Shown here one piece after another: positions 9,165 to 16,897 of a DNA stretch of 64,000 nucleotides (position 1 is its first letter; each line of letters begins with the position of its first letter). Origin of the DNA: Streptomyces halobius (lineage in GTDB: Bacteria; Actinomycetota; Actinomycetes; Streptomycetales; Streptomycetaceae); NCBI RefSeq assembly GCF_023277745.1, contig NZ_CP086322.1, positions 496,001 to 560,000 of the forward strand, written 5' to 3'. The position numbers were made by a program, and so were the translations under genes. A model generated the notes under the pieces. It was given only the letters and a program-made list of their open reading frames with translations, ran no database searches and was not told the DNA's origin.

Positions 9165-9932
9165 ATGGCCTGGTCGATCGCGGAAGTGGCCCGGATGTCC
9201 GGGGTGACGTCCCGGACGCTGCGGCACTACGACGAGATCGGTCTGCTGCCGCCGGCGTGGTCCGGAAGCAACGGGCACCGCTACTACGAGGAGGCCGATC
9301 TGCTGCGGCTGCAGCAGATCCTGCTGATGCGGGAGCTGGACCTGGGACTGCGCGAGATCCAGGCGGTTCTGGACAGCCAGGCCGGTCAGGTGGCCGTGCT
9401 GCGTGAGCACCACCAACGGCTGCTGGCGGAACGGGACCGGCTGGAGACCCTGGCCCGCACGGTCGGCCGCACCATCGCCGAACTGGAGGAAGGCAAGGAC
9501 GACAACGACATGGTGAAGATCAACAGGCCGGAGAACCTGTTCGAGGGGTTCGAGCCGGCCCGCTCCGAGGCCGCGGCCGAGGTGCAGGAGCGGTGGCCAC
9601 GGGCGTGGGACCAGGCCCAACAGGTCATCGGGACGATGAGCGCCGAGGACATGGAGCGGTGGCAACGTGAGGTGACGGCACAGATGATCCGCATCGCGGA
9701 GTTCATGGTGGCCGGCACACCGGTCGCCGATCCCGCGGTGCAGGCGGAAGTGGACGCCCACTACCAGGGCGTGTGCCGGTTCTGGACCCCGAACGCGGTC
9801 GCGTACAAGGGGCTGGGCCAGACCTATGTCGACGACCCGCGGTTCCGTACGAACTACGACAAGATCGCCGACGGGCTGGCCGTCTACCAGCGCGATGCGA
9901 TGGTCGTCTACGCCGATGCCCGGCTGAGCTGA
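9165..9932 (+). CDS. MerR family regulator with TipAS ligand-binding domain
   Basis: 255 residues, the architecture of thiostrepton-induced TipAL. The N-terminal winged HTH (about 1-70) is WSIAEVARMSGVTSRTLRHYDEIGLLPP. A dimerisation coiled coil follows (about 75-115). A C-terminal TipAS/albicidin-binding-type domain (about 125-255) includes LFEGFEP, W-x9-W helices and the closing helix DGLAVYQRDAMVVYADARLS. TipA proteins bind peptide antibiotics and activate multidrug-resistance genes. ATG 9165 is chosen because GGAGG lies 7 bases upstream; in-frame GTG 9126 and ATG 9150 are possible. It sits just after the AraC remnant. Confidence 0.92.
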   Translation: MAWSIAEVARMSGVTSRTLRHYDEIGLLPPAWSGSNGHRYYEEADLLRLQQILLMRELDLGLREIQAVLDSQAGQVAVLREHHQRLLAERDRLETLARTVGRTIAELEEGKDDNDMVKINRPENLFEGFEPARSEAAAEVQERWPRAWDQAQQVIGTMSAEDMERWQREVTAQMIRIAEFMVAGTPVADPAVQAEVDAHYQGVCRFWTPNAVAYKGLGQTYVDDPRFRTNYDKIADGLAVYQRDAMVVYADARLS

Positions 9933-10023
9933 CCGACGGCTCGCCCTGCCGGGGGGCTGCAGACCCCCGGCGACAGGCACCTCTCCCCCGCGCTCGGCAC
10001 ACTCGGCCCAGCGGACTCATGAT

Positions 10024-10113
10024 CTGCCGCAGCTCACTGGTCCGCCACGGCTCACCGGTCTGCCGCAGCTCAGTTCTCGGCCACGACTCACTGGTCCGCC
10101 ACGGCTCAGCGGT
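10024..10113. repeat. Five imperfect 18-bp tandem repeats
   Basis: Five contiguous 18-mers of the type ccgccacggctcactggt alternate with ctgccgcagctca forms. They begin just after the MerR gene and overlap the last codons of the following minus-strand gene, whose TGA stop lies inside the fifth unit. The unit is a multiple of three, so expansion keeps the minus frame. Confidence 0.8.
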
Positions 10114-10921
10114 CGGCGGCCGGCCGGGAGGCCAGCGAGGCGGTCACCACCACCTGCTCCGCGCATTCGACCGCACGCAACGCATCCCCCACCACCTCGA
10201 CCAGCCACACGGCGGCATCCACCGACCACTCCGGCACACGACACGCGAACCGCAGCACGCCACGCTCGCGGCCCTTGTTGTAGCCGTGCTCGCCGTCCAC
10301 GTCCGCCATGCCGGACAAGTCGTGCTGCCCAGTGGTGACTTCGGCCTCCCCGATGTCACCGAGCCGCTCTCTGACAGCGCCGCACACCGCCGTCTCTTTT
10401 CCCCACATCGCGGGTCCGGCGCCGACAGTGACGCTCACGGGGACCGACGTGGACGGGTCGGTGAGAGCGAACCACTTCCGCATCGCCTCCAGGTCGTCGG
10501 AGGCATCACCGACGAGCTCCTGCAGCGGGAGGACGGCATGCAGCCCGGTGAACCGGACGCGCCCGATCCGATGCATCCCGTCCGACAGGATGCGCGCCAC
10601 GTGAAGGACGGGCAGACGCGGCTCACGGACATCGACCGGGATGTCCGCCGACATCCACGCCAGCTCCCGGACCTCCCCGTCCTGCGTCCAGTCGCCACCG
10701 GCCAGGCAATCGGCCCAGCGCCCCGGGTCCTGGACGATCCGGGCCTCGCCCCATCCCTGGTACTTGTAGGTCCATCCGCCGGTGGAGTACCAGCCGTAGG
10801 CTTCGGCCCTGCGCATGGCGAGATCGTAGATCTCGCTTCCGGTGTCCTGGCAGGTGATGTGCGCCGCCCACGGGTACCGGTCGAGTACCCCGTGCAAGGC
10901 AACAAGCGTCTCGTAGTACAC
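10106..10921 (-). CDS. Hypothetical protein (271 aa)
   Basis: A soluble protein with no recognised domain. It begins MYYETLVALHGVLDRYPWAA from a GTG at 10921, with AGAAAGG about 8 bases upstream. It is rich in Trp and acidic residues (YGWYSTGGWTYKYQGWGEAR near 43-62) and has no signal peptide or membrane span. Codon usage is typical of the window, supporting a real gene. Its 3' end runs into an 18-bp tandem repeat that supplies the stop codon, so the C-terminus may vary between strains. The next gene upstream is a small secreted protein on the same strand, 54 bases away, so the two could be co-transcribed. Function unknown. Confidence 0.65.
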   Translation of the reverse strand: MYYETLVALHGVLDRYPWAAHITCQDTGSEIYDLAMRRAEAYGWYSTGGWTYKYQGWGEARIVQDPGRWADCLAGGDWTQDGEVRELAWMSADIPVDVREPRLPVLHVARILSDGMHRIGRVRFTGLHAVLPLQELVGDASDDLEAMRKWFALTDPSTSVPVSVTVGAGPAMWGKETAVCGAVRERLGDIGEAEVTTGQHDLSGMADVDGEHGYNKGRERGVLRFACRVPEWSVDAAVWLVEVVGDALRAVECAEQVVVTASLASRPAADR

Positions 10922-10975
10922 GCGATGGCCTTTCTGTACCCGTTCCGTACTCGACCGGTATCCCGTCGGCCGGTG

Positions 10976-11455
10976 CTAGATGCCGCAGTACAGCGTCTGC
11001 GTCTTGGTGGTGAGCTTCGAGTCACCATCCGGATAGCCGACGATGTCCGCGTCGACCACCGTACGGAAGTGGTTCTTCGCGATGAGGTTGGTGCACTTCC
11101 AGTTGGCGACCGCCCTCTTGTTGCTTCCGCCGCCCGGTGGAACCGTCTTGACTCCCTTGTCAAGAGTCTTCCACCCGGCGGCGGTCTTGACCTGCAGCCA
11201 GATGGTGATCTTGGCGCGTGTCGCCGGGCCGTCGTACTTCTTCCACCAGCCGTGAGCGTTGACGGTGTTTTTCACGGTGTGGGAGAAGTGAGCGTAGTCC
11301 CCCTTGGTCTCGAAACCGTGAATGGGCCCGGCGGCGGTCGCCGCCCGGTAGCCGGCCGTACGTGTGCTGTGGTCGTCAGCGTGTGCCGGCATTGCCGTGG
11401 CAGCGGTCAGCAGCACGGCCAGTACGGCCGATGCTCCCCCGATACGTATATTCAC
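10976..11455 (-). CDS. Secreted hypothetical protein
   Basis: 159 residues with a clear Sec signal peptide: short basic N-terminus (VNIRIGG), hydrophobic core (ASAVLAVLLTAATA) and AHA-type cleavage site before DDHS. The mature domain of about 130 residues is Lys/Trp/Thr-rich, with KITIWLQVKTAAGWKTLDKG. It has two cysteines, one in WKCTNL and one four residues from the end (LYCGI), which could form a disulfide. The GTG at 11455 is preceded by AGGGGAA, which favours it over upstream readings with no signal peptide. It resembles small Streptomyces exported beta-rich proteins of unknown role. It is followed on the same strand by the 271-residue hypothetical gene. Confidence 0.75.
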   Translation of the reverse strand: MNIRIGGASAVLAVLLTAATAMPAHADDHSTRTAGYRAATAAGPIHGFETKGDYAHFSHTVKNTVNAHGWWKKYDGPATRAKITIWLQVKTAAGWKTLDKGVKTVPPGGGSNKRAVANWKCTNLIAKNHFRTVVDADIVGYPDGDSKLTTKTQTLYCGI

Positions 11456-11671
11456 GAATGGTTCCCCTCGTTTGGTCGCGTATGTGGCGCGCGCCGCGAC
11501 GAACTCAACCACACCACCCCCACTTCGCACAATTGTTTTGATCAACACACGGTTTCGGGTCCGGCCGGGACTCCGACCGGACCCGAGACAGTTCAACACC
11601 CTTGAATCTGCTGCCTTTTCACGGTGTGTTTGTCGGCGACTTGGTGGCGGTGGGTTCTACGGATCCGGGTT

Positions 11672-12820
11672 TCAAGGCACAGGCGCCACATCGATGATGA
11701 CGGCCCCGTCTTCGCCGGCGTCACCGCCGTCGCCGATCTCCCCGGCACCACCAGCAGACCCGTTGGAGCCGCCGGCGTCACCGCTGCCGCCCGCGCCGCC
11801 ACTGCCGCCGGTCCCGCCGCCGCCCCCGTCGCCGGCATCGCCTCCGCGGCCGTGAGCGATCCCGCCGGCGACGATCGCGAGTCCACCACCGCCGCCGTCA
11901 CCACCGCTGCCGGTCGCGCCACCGCTGCCGCCGGTCCCGCCGCCACCGCTGCCCGCGCTGCCGGTCGCGCCAGAGCCGCCGCCGACGCCGCCCCCACCGG
12001 TGTTTCCATTCGCTGCGGAGAGGCGGACACCCGCACAGTCCTGGTCCCGGCCACCGTCACCGCCGGTGCCGCTGATGCCGCCGCCACCGCCAACACCGCC
12101 GGCACCACCGGCACCGCCGAGTACGCCGGCAGAGCCGCCTCTGCCGCCTCTGCCGCCCTCCCCGCCGGTCGCGGACCTGTCACTGGCGCTGCCGCCCTCG
12201 GCAGCGGCCAAGTCAACCAGGGCGAGGGTCTCTACCCTGCTCTCCCCGCCGTCTTGACCGAGGGTGGCAAAGGCGCCTCCGCCGCCGGAACTGCCGCTGG
12301 TCCCGCTCCCGGCGAGACCGCCACCGCCGGTACCGCCAACCCCTCCGCTCCCGCCGGCACCTGCGCCGCCGGCGCTTCCCCCTGACCCCACTACGACGGT
12401 CAATGTCTGGCCGGCGGGAAGCAGCACACGGCACTGCAGGAAGGCTCCGGAGCCGCCACCACCGCCGCCGGCGCCTCCTCCGCCGCCGCCCCCGCCGCCT
12501 CCACCCCCGCCGCCCAGGAGGTTGCTGCCGTTGCCCCCACCGCCGCCTCCGCCGCCGCCGGCACCGCCGGCACCGCCGCTACCGCCGGCCCCGCCGCCCC
12601 AGAGACGGATCGTCACGATTTCCAAAGGGGTTCCGACGTCTGGAACCGTGAAGGAGTGCTCGCCAGGGGTCGTGAACACACTCTGCTGCCGCGTCGTCTG
12701 TGCAGCAGCGCTGTCAGCGACCACCATCGGCGGGACCAGTCCGCCAACCAGCGCTGCCACGCCTACGCCGGTCCGTATTCCCAGACCGGTGCGCCCCTGC
12801 AGATTCAACAAATCCCGCAT
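11672..12820 (-). CDS. Secreted glycine-rich, PE_PGRS-like surface protein
   Basis: 382 residues. The N-terminus has a likely signal sequence (about 1-40, ending DSAAAQT). A short beta segment follows (about 45-75: FTTPGEHSFTVPDVGTP, EIVTIRLWGGG). Then come about 290 residues of Gly-rich repeats (GGAGG, GGSGG, GGGG) broken by FLQCRVLLPAGQTLTVVVGSG and other short hydrophobic islands, closing DGAVIIDVAPVP. The opening and closing strands around a glycine-rich block resemble exported proteins with a jelly-roll start and glycine-loop body, and superficially mycobacterial PE_PGRS proteins. GAGGAGG lies upstream; GTG at 12823 is an alternative start. The role is probably cell-surface or structural. 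The coding repeats are highly GC-rich and prone to slippage. Confidence 0.75.
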   Translation of the reverse strand: MRDLLNLQGRTGLGIRTGVGVAALVGGLVPPMVVADSAAAQTTRQQSVFTTPGEHSFTVPDVGTPLEIVTIRLWGGGAGGSGGAGGAGGGGGGGGGNGSNLLGGGGGGGGGGGGGGAGGGGGGSGAFLQCRVLLPAGQTLTVVVGSGGSAGGAGAGGSGGVGGTGGGGLAGSGTSGSSGGGGAFATLGQDGGESRVETLALVDLAAAEGGSASDRSATGGEGGRGGRGGSAGVLGGAGGAGGVGGGGGISGTGGDGGRDQDCAGVRLSAANGNTGGGGVGGGSGATGSAGSGGGGTGGSGGATGSGGDGGGGGLAIVAGGIAHGRGGDAGDGGGGGTGGSGGAGGSGDAGGSNGSAGGAGEIGDGGDAGEDGAVIIDVAPVP

Positions 12821-13138
12821 CACGAAGTGCCTCCTCGACCAGTGCGCTTTCAGGCGACAGCGATTGTCCGCAAGGAGGAGCGTGACGCCAATACAACGAG
12901 GGGGGCGGAAAGAAGCAAAGCAGAGGTTGCGTCTTGAGCAATGTAAAATGAATGGTGTCACTGGGGCGGCTGGGGCAGTGACACACGCTGAGATGACTCC
13001 TCTGAAGCCGAAGGCGCCTTGCGCCACCACGCTTCCGGGATCCTTAACACCCGCGCCCACACGTCCTTTTAGCCCAGCTAACAACGACTAAACACAGTGA
13101 GCTGACCCATCAGCTTGCGATCCGACAACTGACAACCC
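12821..13138. other. Intergenic region upstream of glycine-rich gene
   Basis: About 320 bases, less GC-rich than their surroundings (notably 12880-13000), between the start of the glycine-rich protein gene and the end of the truncated exporter. It probably carries the glycine-rich gene's promoter. No convincing gene, repeat or palindrome is seen. Confidence 0.4.
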
Positions 13139-14030
13139 TCAAGAAGGCTTCGTGAACTGGGCTGGCCGGTGCCGGTGCCGGTGCCGGTGCCTTTCTTGCT
13201 GGCCATGTCCAGGACAGTGCTTCCAGGGACGGGCAGTGCGATGGTTACGCGGCTGTGTTGGGGCTGTCCCGTTGCACACGGGACGCTTCCGGTTCCTGAC
13301 TGTTTCCATGTCAGCGATCACTGGCATCACTGGCATCACTGGCGGAGTGTCTCGCCTTGGGCGGAGACGGCGGGTGAGGAGGAGTACGGCGACGGCGGAC
13401 AGCAGCAGGACCACTGCGGCGGTGAGTGCGAGGGTGTTGTGCCCTGCCGCGAAGGCGGCGTGCAGGGTGTGATCGAGCGTGGCCCGCTCGGGTCCGGGCG
13501 CCTGGCCCAGCAGTGAGCCGGCGCCTCCTCCGGACAGCGTCTGCGCAACCTCGTGCGGGTCGGCGACCTGGCCGGACAGGGCGTTTCCCATGGAGGCGAC
13601 GGCCAGCGTGCCGAAGACGTCGACGCCGATGGCGTATCCGAGTTGCTCGAAGGTGCTGTAGGCGCCGCTGGCCATGCCGGCCCGCGCGGGCTGGACGGTA
13701 CCGAGGGCGAGCGCGGCCGCAACCTGGAAGATCAGGCCCATACCCAGGCCGCTGACGGCCAGTCCGACGACAATGGCCGGCCAGTGCGAGTCCGCGGTGA
13801 GGAAGCCTTCCGTCCCTACGCCGATACCCGCGAGGGCGAGCCCGGCCGTCGCCCCCACACGCGGCGATGGCTTAAGCATCAGCCGCCCGCTCACCAGGGC
13901 GACCAGACAGGCGGCGGCCGCGTGCGGAAGCACCACGAGACCGGCCCCGATCGGAGAAAGGTTCCGCAGGGATTGCAGCCACAACGACGTGTAGGGCAGG
14001 ACCCCATAGACCGCCAGGCGAGGCCCTGAC
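13139..14030 (-). pseudogene. 5'-truncated DHA2-type MFS drug exporter
   Basis: Only the C-terminal half of a 14-helix EmrB/QacA-type transporter remains. It opens inside a membrane helix at VYGVLPYTSLWLQS. It then continues through LVVLPHAAAACLVALVSGRL, VVGLAVSGLGMGLIFQVAAA, ARAGMASGAYSTFEQLGYAI and the last helix ALTAAVVLLLSAVAVLLLTR. The first 200 or more residues are absent, and upstream sequence (14031-14534) does not encode them. The 3' end runs past the natural terminus into simple repeats (MPVMPV and HRHRHRHR, the latter from a ccggtg microsatellite near 13163-13190). No start codon with a ribosome binding site was found. Confidence 0.82.
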
Positions 14031-14857
14031 CCGCCGTCCGGACACAGCTGGGTCACACTCGCGTCCGGCGGAACAGAGATCTACTGCGTCGTCAACACCC
14101 GTACCACCGACGAGCGCAACGCGCTGCCTCGCCGGTGTCGCCCCGGACGAATCGAGCGCGCAGGAGCTGCCGACCCGCACCAGGGTGTCGTCCGTGCCCC
14201 AGTGGACCTCAGTGGCACCTCCCACGGGCACGATTCACAGCCGCAGCGCGGGCGGGATCGGCAGACGGCCACACCTCCGCAGTGGCCCGGCATCGTCAAC
14301 CACGTGCGCGACTCGGGGCGTTGGGCCTGATACGCGCATCGTGAGGCTGCCATCTCCGACACCATCTTCCGCGATCCTCCGCGTTCACAGGCCAGGCGAC
14401 GCCCGGTGCCGGGCTGGGCCGGGGCTCGCTCATCGGCGTTGTGTGATCCGGCGGGCGCTGGGAGGGGCAGGGAAGGACGCATTTCATCCCGGTCGCGGAA
14501 GCACCTCCACCCGCCCCCTCAGCGCCGGAATTACATGTCTACGGTCTTGGGAGCGCTCTTGGATAGGCTCGTGGATACGGTCGTGGAGTGGGCGCGACGG
14601 ATGCGCTTCGACATTCCCGAACTCTCGGGGCCAATTGAGCGACTACCTCGTTTGGCCGGTCGAGCAGGCATCCTCCGCCGCCCAGGTGCAGAATCGGTCT
14701 CAGGCGGCCGACCGGACGGTCGCGGGACAGGCATTATCAGCGTGCGAGAGTACTTTCTGCTCCATGTGCAGAATTCGCAAGATGCGACGTGTAACTGACG
14801 TGTAACTTGAGTCTCATCCATGCGCCCCAAGGCGCTGCGGCGACAAACTCCACAGAA
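14031..14857. other. Long region without a convincing gene
   Basis: Roughly 830 bases between the truncated exporter and the acyl carrier protein. One plus-strand stretch (about 14043-14130) reads HSWVTLASGGTEIYCVVNT, then TTDERNAL; this weakly recalls the sensor domain of Lrp/AsnC regulators, then degenerates. An open frame from ATG 14535 (87 codons) has no ribosome binding site and unconvincing composition. It is most likely decayed sequence plus the promoter region of the ACP gene. Confidence 0.4.
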
Positions 14858-14898
14858 ATCCGGGGATCGGAATCCGGGGTCCGGAGTCCGGTTTCGGA
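14858..14898 (+). repeat. Three 13-14 bp direct repeats upstream of the ACP gene
   Basis: atccggggatcgga (14858-14871), atccggggtccgga (14872-14885) and gtccggtttcgga (14886-14898) lie head to tail, about 60-100 bases before the ACP start. A further related tagtccg pair follows. The position suggests a promoter element for the ACP-oxoamine synthase-ketosynthase genes; no regulator is assigned. Confidence 0.6.
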
Positions 14899-14959
14899 TT
14901 TCATAGTCCGTAGTCCGGGTCGCAATGGAAAATCACCAGTACGAGAAGGATGTGCCTCA

Positions 14960-15199
14960 ATGTACGAGACACTGGCCCTCCTGTTGGTCCACGAGTTCGG
15001 GATAGCAGAAGAATTGGTCCACCCCCAAGCCAAGGCCCGGGACATCGAATTGGACTCGTTGTCTCTGGCGGAACTGTCCGTGATGATCACACAGCAGACG
15101 GGAATGCAGATCGATGAGGAAGAGGTGAGCCTCGACAGCACCCTCGAAGAGATCGCCGAGCAGTTCAAACCAGCCGACGAAGCACTCTCTCAACGCTAG
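14960..15199 (+). CDS. Acyl carrier protein
   Basis: A 79-residue free-standing carrier protein. The four-helix ACP pattern is clear. The phosphopantetheine attachment motif is IELDSLSLAEL with Ser33, and helix III is acidic (MQIDEEEVSL). The last helix is TLEEIAEQFK. An AGAAGGA site sits about 10 bases before the ATG at 14960, and the upstream in-frame extension has no ribosome binding site. It is followed by an alpha-oxoamine synthase and a FabF-like ketosynthase on the same strand. It most likely presents an acyl thioester to one or both, instead of serving primary fatty-acid synthesis, whose ACP is encoded with fabD/H/F. A phosphopantetheinyl transferase is not in the window. Confidence 0.9.
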   Translation: MYETLALLLVHEFGIAEELVHPQAKARDIELDSLSLAELSVMITQQTGMQIDEEEVSLDSTLEEIAEQFKPADEALSQR

Positions 15200-15273
15200 G
15201 AGCCCACGCCTACAGAGACTGCCTGTTCGGCTGGTCAGGCAGGCGCCCTCCGGCCCCGTGCAGAACCACCCCC

Positions 15274-15327
15274 GTGCCGCAGTAGAAGTCCGTGTCGCAG
15301 TAGAAGTCCGTGTCGCGGTAGAACCTT
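15274..15327. repeat. Three 18-bp tandem repeats between ACP and oxoamine synthase genes
   Basis: gtgccgcagtagaagtcc, gtgtcgcagtagaagtcc and gtgtcgcggtagaacctt lie end to end at 15274-15291, 15292-15309 and 15310-15327. Each holds TAG in the same position and the block is noncoding. It may be a slippage product or a spacer element; no terminator-like stem is formed. Confidence 0.8.
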
Positions 15328-15409
15328 GCTTCACCGCGTTCGCGGACTGCGGGAATTACGAGTCGCCCGCGCCGCGAAGAGGTGTCGAACCCTATCGACA
15401 GGATGACGC

Positions 15410-16591
15410 ATGACTGGCTGGATCGCTGATATCCCCCTTCTCGACGAGTTCGTCTCCCGTCGCGATATCTATCCCTATTACCTCGTCATCGAGGACCGGC
15501 CGACGCCGGGAGAGGTCGTCGTCGACGGCGTACGTGCGATCAACGCGGCCTCGACGGACTACCTGGGGCTTGCTACCGATTCCGGTGTGCGCGCGGCGGC
15601 CTCGCAGGCTGCCGCCAAGTACGGCGCCTGTTGCACCGGGTCTCCCATGCTCGGCACCATGGCACTCCATCATGAGCTGGAAGAGGAACTGGCCGACTTT
15701 CTCCGCCGCCCCGCGGTCATGCTGACCATGACGGGATTCCAGGCCAACCTGTCGCTGTCCGCGCTATTCGGCCCCAATCACATGGTGATCGCGGACCAGC
15801 ACATCCACGCCTCCCTCGTGGAATCCGTTTCCCTCGGACGAGCTGAGCACCGCCGGTTCGGGCACAACAACGTCGCCCATGCCGAAAGGCTCATGCGTAC
15901 CGCCATCAACAAGGGCAAGATCCCCGTCGTTGTCACCGAGGGAGCGTTCTCTCTCGGCGGCGACCTCTGCCCGCTTCCGCAGCTTGCCGAACTGGCCGAG
16001 CGCTATGGCGCCGGCCTGATCGTCGACGGCGCGCACGACTTCGGTGTGCTCGGAAAGAACGGGCGGGGTGCCGGCGAGCACTTCGACGCCGAGACGGCGA
16101 TCGACATCGTCACCGGCACGCTCTGCAAGGCATTCGGCTCAGTCGGTGGGTTCGTCGCCGGCTCGGTGAAGGCCATCCGCAACGTGCGTCACTCCGGGCC
16201 TTCCCAGATGTACTCGGCATCGCTGCCACCGGCGTCCGCAGCAGCCGCGCTGACGGCCGTACGGACGGCTCGCGCCCGGCCCGAGCTCCGCGCCGCGGTA
16301 TGGAACTCGGCGCAACGCCTGCATCGTGGCCTGGCGCAGCTGGGGCACCGTATGCCGGCCTGGCCGGGCCCCGCGGTCGCGCTGCCCGCCGGGGAACCCG
16401 AAACGGGCCTGAAGACATGGCGGGCCTTGCTCGACGCGGGTGTCTTCACAGGGGCGTTTCTGCCCCCCAGCGTGGCCGGGGACCAGCTCGTCATCCGCAT
16501 CACGGTCACGGCGGGACACACACCGGACCAGGTGGACCGGATCATCGAGGCGGTCGGACGGCACCTCCCGCCCCAAACCGCCGCGGCCTAG
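15410..16591 (+). CDS. Alpha-oxoamine synthase (8-amino-7-oxononanoate synthase-like), PLP-dependent
   Basis: 393 residues, fold type I PLP enzyme. Family members condense an amino acid with an acyl thioester and lose CO2. Diagnostic features are NAASTDYLGLA (45-55), the glycine/histidine segment YGACCTGSPMLGT (71-83), the PLP-stacking His in ADQHIHASL (131-133), IVDGAHDFGVLG (Asp206, His209) and the Schiff-base lysine in GTLCKAFGSVGG (Lys240). It lacks the biotin operon (bioA/B/D) and sits with a private ACP and ketosynthase. A role in secondary metabolism, releasing an ACP-bound chain as an alpha-aminoketone, is therefore likelier than biotin synthesis. The amino-acid substrate cannot be read from the sequence. 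The ATG at 15410 begins the natural N-terminus. Confidence 0.9.
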   Translation: MTGWIADIPLLDEFVSRRDIYPYYLVIEDRPTPGEVVVDGVRAINAASTDYLGLATDSGVRAAASQAAAKYGACCTGSPMLGTMALHHELEEELADFLRRPAVMLTMTGFQANLSLSALFGPNHMVIADQHIHASLVESVSLGRAEHRRFGHNNVAHAERLMRTAINKGKIPVVVTEGAFSLGGDLCPLPQLAELAERYGAGLIVDGAHDFGVLGKNGRGAGEHFDAETAIDIVTGTLCKAFGSVGGFVAGSVKAIRNVRHSGPSQMYSASLPPASAAAALTAVRTARARPELRAAVWNSAQRLHRGLAQLGHRMPAWPGPAVALPAGEPETGLKTWRALLDAGVFTGAFLPPSVAGDQLVIRITVTAGHTPDQVDRIIEAVGRHLPPQTAAA

Positions 16592-16897
16592 TCTTCCAGT
16601 CCGTCGTCCGACCCCTCGTCCGATCCTTCCTCCGCCCCCTTCCTCCGCCCCCTTCCTCCGCCCCCCTTGCTCCGCTCCTCCTCCGCTCCTTCCTCCAGCC
16701 CGGCACCGCCCCTGCCCCACCTGACCGTCGGGGACAGAGAGGCGAAGTGCTCCGACTCATGCTCCTGACCGAGCTCACCCGCCCCGCGCGAGCCCCGGCC
16801 GCCGCAGCGCCACCGCCACCCCTGAGAGGTCTAAGAGCCGCGGAAGCCCGCTCGCTCAGCCACCACGTCGCCACACCCCACGACGAAGGGAACGGAC
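16592..16897. other. Pyrimidine-rich intergenic region with imperfect repeats
   Basis: 306 bases between the oxoamine synthase and the ketosynthase. 16610-16700 is a strand-biased C/T tract made of several copies of ttcctccgcccc-like and ttgctccgctcc-like units. No gene or clear terminator is seen. The two flanking genes may still share a transcript. Confidence 0.55.

Noticed and set aside
14043..14130. Possible Lrp/AsnC sensor-domain fragment
   Set aside because: Only about 30 residues look right and the match is from memory; kept as a comment in the region entry.
14535..14798. 87-codon open frame upstream of the ACP
   Set aside because: No ribosome binding site, no recognisable motif, composition like noncoding DNA.
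15274..15327. CRISPR-like array
   Set aside because: Contiguous tandem repeats without spacers; no cas genes in the window.
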